Positions 7,904 through 17,400 of a DNA stretch of 44,838 nucleotides are shown here, in pieces. The translations under genes and the position numbers were made by a program. How positions within the stretch are numbered: position 1 is the first letter of the stretch; each line of letters begins with the position of its first letter. The stretch spans positions 1-44,838 of the forward strand of contig JAISDJ010000368.1 in the NCBI GenBank assembly GCA_031264865.1, read 5' to 3'. The DNA is from Tannerellaceae bacterium (GTDB lineage Bacteria; Bacteroidota; Bacteroidia; Bacteroidales; Tannerellaceae). A model generated the notes under the pieces. That model ran no database searches. It was given only the letters and a program-made list of their open reading frames with translations, and was not told the origin of the DNA.

Positions 7904-9283
7904 TTATTTATCAACTGTAAAACCTAATCTCTCTAATCCTTCCTGTATCTCGGGGCAACTCATAAAAAGTTTCCAAAGTAAGCCCGTACGGTAGTTTTCT
8001 ATCATCGGAGCTATCGTACATTGGTCGATAGCTAAATATCGCTGGGGATACCAATTATGTTCTATACTGAAAGCATCGTAAAAGCCATACTTACCCCAGA
8101 TGTTGTCGCCCAGGTCGAAATAAAAATGCTTCAACGCCTTAGACGATTCTTCCGGCGCATACGGATAACTGCTCAACGCCGCCGTAGGGGTTATAACGCC
8201 ATGATCGTTCTGAAAGGGCATGTGTGCGCTGTATCCATTAATCGAATAGCTGGCTGTAAGCCCCCAGCAGTTGTCGGCATATCCTTTAAACCCATTCGGG
8301 TTTTGGATACAATACGCATAATTGATCATTGTATGATTTTTATTGAGCGTCCAGTAGTCGGCATACGCATCATGCAATCCACGCGGGTCGAGGCCGATAT
8401 ATGAGTAATGCGCCCAAAAGAGCGGGCCACCGTACGCTTCCGCTCCATTGAACTTCAGGATGAGGGGGAGGCCGTAGGCCGTTTTGTCGCTTTTGATCTC
8501 TCCACCTCGCGCCCATCCATTGTGATAGGCCGACGCGGGGATAGGATACGTAGGCGAAGAAGCCGCCAATATGTAGGCGATAAGACATTCATTGTAACCT
8601 TCGAGCGGGAAATTCATCTCCCACGCATAGTCGGGGCTCCAATGCCAATAGAGTACATCCTTTCCGTTCAGAAACCAACTCCACTCCATTTCCTTCCATA
8701 GCTTGTCTATTTGAGCAGCCAGGGCTTGTTCGCTTTCATTTCCTTCTGCAAAATACTGGCGGGCACAGAGCAGGCCCTGCATCAGGAAGGCGCTTTCTAC
8801 CAAATCACCTCCGTTGTCTTTTGTACCGAAAGGCTTTACCTTTCCCGTAGGCCCCATCATCCAGTGAGGCCATACCCCGTGAAAACGGTCGGCCTTTGCC
8901 AGATAGTCCACGATTTTATGCAGTCGCTCCACCCCTTCTTCCCGCGAGATAAATCCACGCTCTATGCCGGCTATCAGGCCGGCTATACCAAAACCGCTTC
9001 CTCCGGTGGTGATCACATTGGCATCATTTTCGGGATAATCGCCGTCTATATGGATGCGTTCGCAGGCCAGACCAGAGGTTTCTTCGGCGCCTTCCCACAT
9101 ATAATTAAAGTGCGCCTGCTGGATATAGGTAAGAAATTCGTCGTCCGATTCAAATTCCATCTGACGGCTTGTCTGCGTCTCGGTCGTTTCGTAATTGTAA
9201 TCGTACTTTTTAGTTTGTTGGCACGATACCAAACTTATGACCAAGCATAAGCTTAGTGTCAGTTTCCCGTATGTTTTTTTCAT
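7904..9283 (-). CDS. GH144 glycoside hydrolase lipoprotein (beta-1,2-glucan/sophorose type)
   Basis: A 459-residue lipoprotein (signal with lipobox LVSC, Cys21) with the Glycoamylase-like (alpha/alpha)6-barrel fold of GH144. Recognised segments include AHFNYMWEGAEETSGLACER, TTGGSGFGIAGLIAGIERGF, HGVWPHWMMGPTGKVKPFG, and the C-terminal GFYDAFSIEHNWYPQRYLAI and MIENYRTGLLWKLFMSCPE. Characterised GH144 members are an endo-beta-1,2-glucanase from Chitinophaga and an exo-acting sophorose-releasing enzyme from Parabacteroides distasonis, so cleavage of beta-1,2-linked glucose chains is the best guess; endo or exo mode cannot be told here. It is the last gene of the operon (16-base gap after the isomerase) and probably acts in the periplasm or at the outer membrane. 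Confidence 0.85.
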   Translation of the reverse strand: MKKTYGKLTLSLCLVISLVSCQQTKKYDYNYETTETQTSRQMEFESDDEFLTYIQQAHFNYMWEGAEETSGLACERIHIDGDYPENDANVITTGGSGFGIAGLIAGIERGFISREEGVERLHKIVDYLAKADRFHGVWPHWMMGPTGKVKPFGTKDNGGDLVESAFLMQGLLCARQYFAEGNESEQALAAQIDKLWKEMEWSWFLNGKDVLYWHWSPDYAWEMNFPLEGYNECLIAYILAASSPTYPIPASAYHNGWARGGEIKSDKTAYGLPLILKFNGAEAYGGPLFWAHYSYIGLDPRGLHDAYADYWTLNKNHTMINYAYCIQNPNGFKGYADNCWGLTASYSINGYSAHMPFQNDHGVITPTAALSSYPYAPEESSKALKHFYFDLGDNIWGKYGFYDAFSIEHNWYPQRYLAIDQCTIAPMIENYRTGLLWKLFMSCPEIQEGLERLGFTVDK

Positions 9284-9299
9284 TCTGTTCTTTTTTATG

Positions 9300-10220
9300 T
9301 TATTGCCAATCGGTAAGTACGGCTTTTACCTTTTCCAACTGGATGGCTACCATCTTGTATTCGTTCTTTCCCGAATGGTGTTCTACGCTGTAGTATCCCG
9401 GATAGTTTGCATCCTTTAATACCTTTAGGCGCTGAAGCAAATCGGGGTCTTCGCAGCAATCCCAAGGGATATGCGTATGGGCTACATAAGAGGCGGCCGC
9501 TTTTTCCTGGGCCCGGTTTTCTTCTTTCGTACCATGCCATCCGCCAAAATGCATGCAGATGCCGAATCCGGGATGGTCTACGGCCTTGATTAATTGCTCC
9601 ATGTGTATCCAGTAACATTCAGGGCCCCAATGATTTTCGGCTCCTACCTTGAATCCGTTATCGTACGCAAAGGCTGCTAGTTCTTTGTAGCGTTTTACAA
9701 TGTAATCAAATTCTTGCTCCGTCCATCCGTCTGCGTCATTCCGGCCTTCGGACATATACGGGCCGGCGTCGAAGCGTACAAAGCCTACGCCCAGGCGCTT
9801 CGCTATTTGCATATAGCGGTCTTGCATCGAGCGCAGTTGAGCGGGATCGTCTTTGCCGGCGGGCATGATGTGAGCACCATCTACGGCAATGTTGGGTATT
9901 ACCAGTTGGCGATCTTCAAGGGCCAACTGTACTTTGTCGATAAATTCATCGTCTGTGCTTGTGAACATGCCATTCCAAAGATCGGCCGTATCCAGCCCAT
10001 ACCGGTAACGGCATGATTCAAAGAAGTGAAAGATATCCATCATTCCGGCGTCCACAAGTCCGTGGAAGGAATAAGAGAGCGTAGAAATACGCAGCGGCTG
10101 CATCGCGTTTTTGCTTACGCCTGTTTCTGTTGCCGCTTTGGCAACATTCATAGCTGGCGCTGCCGCTATAGCAGCGGCGCCTATGATTGATTTTTTGAAG
10201 AAATTACGTCGTGTTGTCAT
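9300..10220 (-). CDS. Tat-exported TIM-barrel sugar isomerase/epimerase-like protein
   Basis: A 306-residue AP-endonuclease-2-like TIM barrel, the fold shared by sugar-phosphate isomerases, inosose dehydratases and 3-keto-glycoside processing enzymes. The N-terminus carries a twin-arginine signal (TTRRNFFKKS, then a hydrophobic Ala-rich stretch), so it should be exported folded. Probable metal-ligand positions are visible: Glu in GFKVGAENHWG, His in SYVAHTHIP, and Glu in GYYSVEHHSG. Where many relatives have an Asp (a CxDxGH-like motif) this one reads GFGICMHFGGWHG, so the ligand set may differ. It is the fifth gene of the PUL operon, directly after the Gfo/Idh/MocA gene. The pairing suggests sequential action on an oxidised sugar; the reaction itself is inferred. 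Confidence 0.82.
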   Translation of the reverse strand: MTTRRNFFKKSIIGAAAIAAAPAMNVAKAATETGVSKNAMQPLRISTLSYSFHGLVDAGMMDIFHFFESCRYRYGLDTADLWNGMFTSTDDEFIDKVQLALEDRQLVIPNIAVDGAHIMPAGKDDPAQLRSMQDRYMQIAKRLGVGFVRFDAGPYMSEGRNDADGWTEQEFDYIVKRYKELAAFAYDNGFKVGAENHWGPECYWIHMEQLIKAVDHPGFGICMHFGGWHGTKEENRAQEKAAASYVAHTHIPWDCCEDPDLLQRLKVLKDANYPGYYSVEHHSGKNEYKMVAIQLEKVKAVLTDWQ

Positions 10221-10244
10221 AATTAGTGTTATATTTAGTAAAGA

Positions 10245-11798
10245 TTACATTTCCCACCCTTTACGGATTTTACGGGTAAGTAACTTGTTGGCTGTCGCAT
10301 CATTGATAATGGTTCGCCTGATGGAGTCGTATTCCAGCTTTTTCCCATTGCTCATTAGTGAGACGGAGCCTAAGTTGAACGTTTCGTTCACCTCCTTTGC
10401 ATATTCGAACGAACCGGGGCCTTTGCCTTGTCCCCGGCAACCGTCTATCCATTTCTGCAACCAGGATGCGGTGGGTTCTTCCGCAGGGCGTGTACCTCTG
10501 GTGGCAGGCGAAGGTTCGGAACGAGGGTATAAAGAAGCCCGGTGGCCAACTATTTTCGGGTCTTCGCGCAGGAAGCCGGATACGATGGCTCCCTCATCAC
10601 CAACGAACATCATGCCTTCTATCGGCAGATCGTCTTCTTCATATCCTTCGGGTGCCTGAGGTTTCATACCACCATCATGCCATTGGAGAATGATTTTTCC
10701 CGACTTGTCTTTATAGGGGACTTCAAAGCGATAGGCAGCGGCCATTGGGTACGAGTAATCATTGATAAGGGTTGAAGGCACATTGTTTTTCAGTCCGATA
10801 ACACGGGAGAAGCGCGTGCTTACGGAAGTGGCCGAATCGAGCTGCAAGGCATCGAACACAGGCCAGAGACTGTAATACCCCATGTCGGCTATAGCGCCTG
10901 CTCCAAATTCATACCATCCGCGGAAGGTAGCATGCGTGTATTGCGGATGATAATCGCGCATCTCGGCCGGGCCGAGCCACAAATCCCAATTGAAACCATC
11001 GGGAATGGGCGGTCGGTCGGTAGGGATAACCGGGTATTGCGGCCATACGGGACGATTGCTCCAGTTGTGGATTTCTTTCAGTTTACCAATGACTCCGGCA
11101 TCTATCCAGGCTTTAATCTGTGCCATGTCTCCATCGGCAAAGGCATTGTGAGCCATCATATGGGTAGAGAGGGACGAGGCTTTAGCAGCATCTACCACCT
11201 TCATGGCTTCCGTCATCTTGTTTCCTAAAGGTTTGTGCATGATGATGTGTTTGCCCCTTTTAATACAATCCAATGCCTGATAGGCATGTTGATGGTCGGG
11301 CGACATGATTTTTACAGCATCCACGTCCTTCATCTTATCCAGCAACTCCCGGTAATCTTCCATGGCCGTAATAGAACCTTTGTAGCCGGGACGGTTCTTC
11401 CGATAGTAGGTTTCGATCACCTCTTTCATAATATTCCGGCCACCGGGGATACCTTTTACTCCCTCTTTCCAGGCCGGTTCGTCTATTAGTCGCCGGATGC
11501 CGTCTCGAATGCCGTTTTCACTCCAATAGATGTAATCATAGCTTTCGTGATTCGGGTCGGCAATGCCGATGATTTCAATAGCAGGCGCTCTCAACAGAGC
11601 GCCTAATTCGGACAGTCCTTGTGTTCCGCAGCCGATATGAACCATACAAATCTTATCGTTTGGAGCAACCATCCCCTTCTTTGCAGCAGCAAATACATGA
11701 TTGGGAATGATGCTGAATACGCCAAGCGCCATACTTGTGGAAAGGAACGAGCGACGGTTCATGGCGGCTGATACGTTACCCTTTGATTGTTTTTCCAT
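10245..11798 (-). CDS. Tat-exported Gfo/Idh/MocA-family oxidoreductase
   Basis: A 517-residue NAD(P)-dependent dehydrogenase-type protein. An N-terminal Tat signal (MNRRSFLSTSM, followed by a hydrophobic core ending near HVFAAAKK) precedes a Rossmann fold with the dinucleotide loop KICMVHIGCGTQGLSELG. DAVKIMSPDHQHAYQALDC and KHIIMHKPLGNKMTEA match the EKP-region helix of the family, with Lys kept in HKPLG. The longer C-terminal part is the alpha/beta substrate domain. Such enzymes oxidise sugar hydroxyls, including C3 of glycosides, with tightly held cofactor. It is gene four of the PUL operon, 24 bases ahead of the isomerase-like gene. An alternative start at the ATG at 11762 (MNRRSF) would remove 12 residues. 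GH109 activity cannot be excluded but is less likely. Confidence 0.85.
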   Translation of the reverse strand: MEKQSKGNVSAAMNRRSFLSTSMALGVFSIIPNHVFAAAKKGMVAPNDKICMVHIGCGTQGLSELGALLRAPAIEIIGIADPNHESYDYIYWSENGIRDGIRRLIDEPAWKEGVKGIPGGRNIMKEVIETYYRKNRPGYKGSITAMEDYRELLDKMKDVDAVKIMSPDHQHAYQALDCIKRGKHIIMHKPLGNKMTEAMKVVDAAKASSLSTHMMAHNAFADGDMAQIKAWIDAGVIGKLKEIHNWSNRPVWPQYPVIPTDRPPIPDGFNWDLWLGPAEMRDYHPQYTHATFRGWYEFGAGAIADMGYYSLWPVFDALQLDSATSVSTRFSRVIGLKNNVPSTLINDYSYPMAAAYRFEVPYKDKSGKIILQWHDGGMKPQAPEGYEEDDLPIEGMMFVGDEGAIVSGFLREDPKIVGHRASLYPRSEPSPATRGTRPAEEPTASWLQKWIDGCRGQGKGPGSFEYAKEVNETFNLGSVSLMSNGKKLEYDSIRRTIINDATANKLLTRKIRKGWEM

Positions 11799-11809
11799 GT
11801 CTGTATTAT

Positions 11810-12910
11810 TTATTTTTCTGCATTAAAGATAGACTGAATTTCCTGTTGCGTCAGCGCTTTATCAAATATTCTCAGTTCATCTATCAGGCTTTGGTCCGAT
11901 AAATGACTCCAGCCGGTGAAACGTGGAGCTCCGGAGCCGATCGACATAATGGAGCAATCCTTCCAGTCTACCCCGCTAAAGTCGCCGCGACAAACGGATT
12001 CCCCGTTGAAATAGACTACGCACGAAGAGGCGGATATCGTAAATGCCATGTGTACCCATCCTGCATTTGCTGGGTCGAGCGATGCGACGTCTCCCCCGTC
12101 AAACCAACTGTCGCTTTCTCCATTGCCTACATTTAGTTTGAAGGTTTGCTTCGTAGCGCTACCCTCACGGAAAAACCGGAATCCGCTTACGCGATTGTTC
12201 ATCGCCGCCGGACTGGCCGGGTCTTCCGGGCTTATCACGAGGATACCGGCCCGGTCGGGCGAAGCATTCAGGTTGTACCAGAACAAGGCGGTAAATTCCG
12301 GTTGTAGCAGATCAATGCCTCTTTCAGTGTCTTGTGTCGGGAAAGTAAGGTAGCTATCCAGCGCACCGGCCAGCGCTTTTCCCTTTTTACCATTATCTAC
12401 GAAGCCGGGATTGCCCGTCTTTACGGCATAGCTGATACTTACCAGTTCCATAAAATCACCGTCGAAAGGCATATAGAATCGTTCATTGCCATATACAGGT
12501 TTGTAGGGCTGAACTTTTTCAAATGTAACCGATGCCGAACTTGTTTTACCGGACAGGTCGTTTGCCGCAACCGTCAGGGTATGTGTGCCGTTTCCCAACT
12601 GATCATATTTGAATGCTTCCACAGCCCGTCGGTAATCCTTGAAGTTGCTAAACGCTTTAATTTCCTTACTGTCGAGGCTTATTGAAACAGACTGGAGTTC
12701 AATATCATCTACTACTTCAATCTCAATGTTTAGAGAAGTGATATCTTCTTTCACCCGGATGAGGGTCCCTTCGGAAGGATAATTGATTTTTATGGCAGGG
12801 GGTGTTTCGTCTGCTCCCGGAGCAACCGGTGTAATGGGATCTATACCGTCGTTGCAGGCAGTCAGACAGGCAATCAGCAGGTAGGCTGAAATATATTTTA
12901 TCGTTTTCAT
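11810..12910 (-). CDS. LamG/concanavalin-like surface lipoprotein with Ig-like domain
   Basis: A 366-residue lipoprotein (lipobox LTAC, Cys19) encoded in the SusE position right after SusD. After a short Pro-rich linker comes an Ig-like beta domain (about residues 40-130, VDDIELQSVSISLDSKEIKA to ANDLSGKTSSASVTFE), then a LamG-type jelly roll (about 145-366, with ERFYMPFDGDFMELVS at its start, GWVHMAFTISASSCVVYFNG, and LIDELRIFDKALTQQEIQSI at its end). This is the layout of a surface glycan-binding protein rather than an enzyme. Its probable role is to capture oligosaccharide at the cell surface for the neighbouring SusC/SusD transporter. No catalytic motif was found; a divergent hydrolase of LamG fold cannot be ruled out. 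Confidence 0.8.
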   Translation of the reverse strand: MKTIKYISAYLLIACLTACNDGIDPITPVAPGADETPPAIKINYPSEGTLIRVKEDITSLNIEIEVVDDIELQSVSISLDSKEIKAFSNFKDYRRAVEAFKYDQLGNGTHTLTVAANDLSGKTSSASVTFEKVQPYKPVYGNERFYMPFDGDFMELVSISYAVKTGNPGFVDNGKKGKALAGALDSYLTFPTQDTERGIDLLQPEFTALFWYNLNASPDRAGILVISPEDPASPAAMNNRVSGFRFFREGSATKQTFKLNVGNGESDSWFDGGDVASLDPANAGWVHMAFTISASSCVVYFNGESVCRGDFSGVDWKDCSIMSIGSGAPRFTGWSHLSDQSLIDELRIFDKALTQQEIQSIFNAEK

Positions 12911-12942
12911 ACGTGTATGTTTTTTATTGAGTACTCTGTTTT

Positions 12943-14472
12943 TTATTCTCCTTTCAATGCCGGAAGCAAGTCTACCTGGTTCTGCGGATAAGGCAGAAAG
13001 ATAAGATCCGGATTAAAGTTTCTTCCGTCATAGGACAATTCGTTGTACTTTTCCAGCCGGATCATATCGTAAAAACGCGTTCCCCATTCCATGGCCAATT
13101 CAGCGAACTTTTCATCCATCACCTGATCGCTTGTCACGCCCGAAAGCCTGTTTAATCCGGCGCGTGTCCTGACTAAATTTACTGCGTCGTCAGCGTTTGT
13201 GGACGAACCGGATGCACCACGGGTCAGTGCTTCGGCATACATCAGCAATATTTCGGCATAACGGATACAGGTAAAGTTTTTGTTTGAGCCATACTCCGTA
13301 CGTCCGGGTATATATTGGTCGGTCGGCAGGTAATGTTTTCCGCTGGAGAACAAAGCGCGTACAAAATCGTTTATGGCATCCCCTGAGCGCGTTGTATTCG
13401 AGATCCATTCCGGTAAGGTGGCATATTTCGGATCGTTCTTTATTTCGGCTATACCTCTGTCGGTAAACAAGACACTTGTTTCCAAACGGACGGTTTCTCC
13501 TCTGTCGAGCATGAATTTAATGTATTTCAGGCTGGGTTCGAAAAAGCCCCAGCCACCACCCAGCCCAGCAACCTTAGGCGTCCAGTTTTGTGGACCGTAA
13601 AACCCAAAAAGATGTCCTTTTCTATCGCCGGAACCTTGTCCGAAGTCAGAGTATTGCCACTCCAGGAGGTTCTCCTTATTCAGCTTACCTTTGGTTTTAA
13701 AGAGTTCATAGAAATCGGTTTCCAATTCAAACTTACCGGATTGGATAATTTGAGACGTCGCATCGGCCACTGCTTGGTAGTTTTTAAGTTCCAGATTGGC
13801 CAAGGCTTTTATGGCTAAAGCGGTGTATTTGGTAACGCCTCCTCTTATATCCGAACGGTCACGGGGATGCATGTCCGGAAGAACCGGAATGGCTTCATCC
13901 ATAAGTTCAGATATGTATTGCATCACTTGGTCTTTAGACGACAATTCGGTTGTCATCAGGTTGGTAGGGTTAAAATCAAGTGGAATGAACACCCTGCCCC
14001 ACACACGTGTGAGGTTAAACATCAGGAAAGCCCGTATTACTTTCGCTTCGGCTATATATTGTTCGGCTAATTGGCTATTTGCTCCGTTTTCTTTATAGAG
14101 CTCAATTTGGTTGACAGCAGAATAGGTGGTATATATCTTGCTATAAGTGGCTTCCCAGAGCGAGTTATACATCCAATAGTCTTTATTATACCTGAAAAAG
14201 TCTGTCTCCATAAAGTCTTGCTGGTCTCCCAGTCCACCGGCGTTTACGTCGTCACCCCGTACGGAAATAAGCGGGTAACATTCCCATCCCATATCATAAG
14301 CTGTAGCATATACGCCGATCATTGGCAATATCATATCGGCAGGCCTTGTATAGTCTGTCTCTTCGGTGAAAGCTTTGTTTTCTGCCGGTTCGTCGAGCAA
14401 ATCATGGCAGGCGGTTAAGCCGAGTAGCAGTATGGCAACGGGATATATCAAATATTTCTTTATCTGTTTCAT
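12943..14472 (-). CDS. susD: RagB/SusD-family surface glycan-binding lipoprotein
   Basis: A 509-residue SusD-family lipoprotein (lipobox LTAC, Cys22) that sits over the SusC pore and binds substrate at the outer surface. The family pattern is clear: CHDLLDEPAENKAFTEETDY at the start, YIAEAKVIRAFLMFNLTRVW (the conserved helical AEAxxLRA region), TKYTALAIKALANLELKNY (TPR-like helices), and the C-terminal FTCIRYAEILLMYAEALTRG and ELAMEWGTRFYDMIRLEKY. The length is typical. It follows SusC by 17 bases in the same operon. Substrate specificity cannot be predicted from sequence alone; operon context points to beta-1,2-glucan or a related glucoside. Confidence 0.95.
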   Translation of the reverse strand: MKQIKKYLIYPVAILLLGLTACHDLLDEPAENKAFTEETDYTRPADMILPMIGVYATAYDMGWECYPLISVRGDDVNAGGLGDQQDFMETDFFRYNKDYWMYNSLWEATYSKIYTTYSAVNQIELYKENGANSQLAEQYIAEAKVIRAFLMFNLTRVWGRVFIPLDFNPTNLMTTELSSKDQVMQYISELMDEAIPVLPDMHPRDRSDIRGGVTKYTALAIKALANLELKNYQAVADATSQIIQSGKFELETDFYELFKTKGKLNKENLLEWQYSDFGQGSGDRKGHLFGFYGPQNWTPKVAGLGGGWGFFEPSLKYIKFMLDRGETVRLETSVLFTDRGIAEIKNDPKYATLPEWISNTTRSGDAINDFVRALFSSGKHYLPTDQYIPGRTEYGSNKNFTCIRYAEILLMYAEALTRGASGSSTNADDAVNLVRTRAGLNRLSGVTSDQVMDEKFAELAMEWGTRFYDMIRLEKYNELSYDGRNFNPDLIFLPYPQNQVDLLPALKGE

Positions 14473-14489
14473 TTTATTTCTTTTTACGA

Positions 14490-17400
14490 TTAAAACTTTA
14501 TATTCAATCCGAGGGTATAAGTGGCCGGTACAGGATAAGCCTGCGTGTCGATTCCATTAGCTATCTCAGGATTAAATCCATTATAGCTGAATACGGTCAG
14601 CGGCCGGTCGGCAGTGAGGGATATCCGCATGGCAGGCATATTGAGGCCAAACCATTTCTGTCCCTTGACAGTATAGCCCAATTGGATATTCTGTATTCTG
14701 AAGAAGGCTCCGTCTTCTACAAAATAATCACTCATCTTCTGGTTCCATCCTTTCCTCAATCCGGCAGACGACGGATATTTGTTGGATGTTCCTTCACCAT
14801 GCCAACGATTAATGGCCAGATCGGCGTCTACGTTGGTATCATTTGTCCAGATATATTCTCCCCGTTTGCGGTTGAGTATCTTGTTGCCCGACTGGCCCAT
14901 GATATTAATAGACAGATCTATGTTCTTGTAACTGGCCCCGATATGTCCGCCATACATGAACGTGGGAAAATACGAGCCCAGTACCACCCGGTCGTCGTCG
15001 TTGATCACTTCGTCTCCATTCTGGTTTTTATATTTGAAATCACCCGGAACCAAGCCGTTGGCTACTGCTATGGGATCGGCGTTTATTTCAGCCTCGTTCT
15101 GATAAACGCCCGTCACTTCATAGCCATAAAAGGCCAATAACGGTTGTCCTACAATCGAGCGTTGACGAAACTCGGCGGTTCCACCGTCTATATAAGGTTG
15201 TCCGAACAGGTCGCGTACTTCATTCTTTAGGGTAGAAATGTTGAAACCGATGTTGTATCTGAAATTCTGCTGTATGTCATCTTCCCAGTTTACGGCCAGT
15301 TCAAAGCCCGTATTCCGGATAACGCCCACATTCCTCATTACCGTACCTCCTACGGCAGGTATATTTACGTTGATTGCTGCGTTTTTGGTGTCGCGTATAT
15401 AATAATCAGCTTCCAGATTCAATCTATTTTGAAGGAAATTGGCCGATAAGCCTACATTGGTCTCTTCCGTTTTCTCCCATTTAAGCGAAGAGTAAACGCC
15501 CGATACCGTTGTACCCGAAACAAGCACATCGTTCACGGCCGTTGTAACCAGGCTTGTTGTTAAAGCACCGTCGCTGGCTTGTATCTTGTCATTTCCGAGT
15601 TGTCCCCAGCTTGCTCGTAATTTCAGGTAATCTATCAAACCATTCTCTTTCATAAATCCCTCTTCAGACAATACCCATCCGGCTCCGATGGTGGGGAAAT
15701 AACCCCATTTTTCTTGGTATTTGGAACTTCCGTCGGCTCGCATGGTTCCGTAGAGTAGGTACCGGTTGGCGTAATTGTAAGAAATACGTCCGAAATACGA
15801 CATCCCATACTGGCGTGTACCATTGTCTTTTACACCGTCTACCGGGACGGTTTCCGCCTGGTCTATATACCACGATTGTTCCTGTCCGAGGGGGAAGTTC
15901 AGTCCCTTGGCTTCAAGCAGGGAATAAGATTCGTCGCGGAAGGAAGAACCGGCCATAACAGAGAAATTATGATTACCTATTTCTTCCGTATAAGTAAGCA
16001 GGTTATCCCAGGTTATGTCCGAATAAGTTATAGCTCGTTTAATGATGGAAGCATCTTTTCGCTGGAAATTATCGCCCATATAGTAAGGAAGTAATACCTC
16101 TCGTTCATTCAGGTTGGTATAAGCCTGGTTGTAACTCGTCTTAAAGGTCAGTTTCTGAGGAACTAAAGTGATAGTGGCATAAAAACCAGCCAGTAATTTA
16201 TTAATAAGATGTTTTTTATTCGAGTAGGTAAGTGTAGGGAATGGGTTCTGTCCGCCTCTGTAACCTAAATCCTGCGCATTCGCAAATTTATCCGGCGTTG
16301 CCACTTCGTTCAACTCATCATAAATCGGAAGGATAGGCACAGCGAAATAGGCTTGGTTCCAAGCTCCGGCTTCTTCGGGATATTTGGTTGCCTGGCTCCA
16401 GATAACATTTCCTCCCAGCGTAAGCCAATCGGTTGCTTTGTAATCCAGCTTCGTGCGAAGATTGAAACGCTCGTATTCATTCTTCATATCCAGGATACCC
16501 TCCTGTGCAAAATAGTTTGTCCCAATGGAATAAGAAGCTTTGGAGCTTCCTCCCGATACATCCATACTATAATTCTGGATACTGGCCGGACGTAATATTT
16601 CTTTGTACCAGTCGGTATTTACGTCGGGTATATTCGGATTAATACGGCTCCGTCCGTAACGCAGCATCGCTTTCTCAATATTACTGATGTCGGAAGCCGA
16701 ACCCGATTCCATAGCCATGCCGGCATATTGTTCGGCATTGGCCATTTTAAGAACATTCCGGGCTACCTGATAGCCAAAATAACCATCGAAGGTTACCTCC
16801 GTTTTCTTGTCGTATCCTCCGGATTTTGTTTCGATAAGGATAACGCCATTTGCCGCTCTCACGCCATAAATAGCCGCTGCCGAAGCATCTTTCAGTACCG
16901 ACATAGAAACAATATCCGCCGTGTTGAGGAAGTCGATATTGCTGTAAAATATCCCATCCACCACGTATAGCGGCGCTTCATTGTTGTTCTTTCCGTCGTT
17001 ACCCGGATACGAACCAACCCCTCTGACCCTTACCGAAGGAGCATTACCCGGCCCGCCGCTGCTTACTATCTGAAGTCCGGCCACCTTACCCTGCAACGCC
17101 TGCATCGCCTGTCCGGAAGGCGTTTTCGTAAGATCGTCCGATCGCAGGGTGGTAATAGAAGAGGTAAGGTCTTTCACTTTACTGGTTCCGTAGCCAATCA
17201 CCACAACTTCCTCCAGCCGTTGCGTATCTTCCGTTAGTTCTACATTGATAACAGCCTTTCCGCCAACAGGAACTTCTTCGGTCAGCATTCCCATATAGCT
17301 GAATACAAGGATAGCGTTTGCCGGAACATTGGCTAATGTATAATCTCCGTCCAGCGTAGTTATCGTACCACTTGTGGTTCCCTTTACATGTACATTTACA

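Noticed and set aside
8408-9250. Long plus-strand open frames (97 and 179 codons) opposite the GH144 gene
   Set aside because: They are antisense to a clear family member in a GC-rich stretch, have no recognised domain, no promoter, and composition typical of shadow frames.
10111-10659. Plus-strand frame of 182 codons opposite the isomerase and oxidoreductase genes
   Set aside because: It spans two well-supported genes on the other strand and shows no domain or start context.
10245-11798. GH109-type glycosidase call for the Gfo/Idh/MocA protein
   Set aside because: The fold and Tat signal are shared with GH109, but the HKPLG motif and PUL context fit a dehydrogenase at least as well; specific assignment is not supported.
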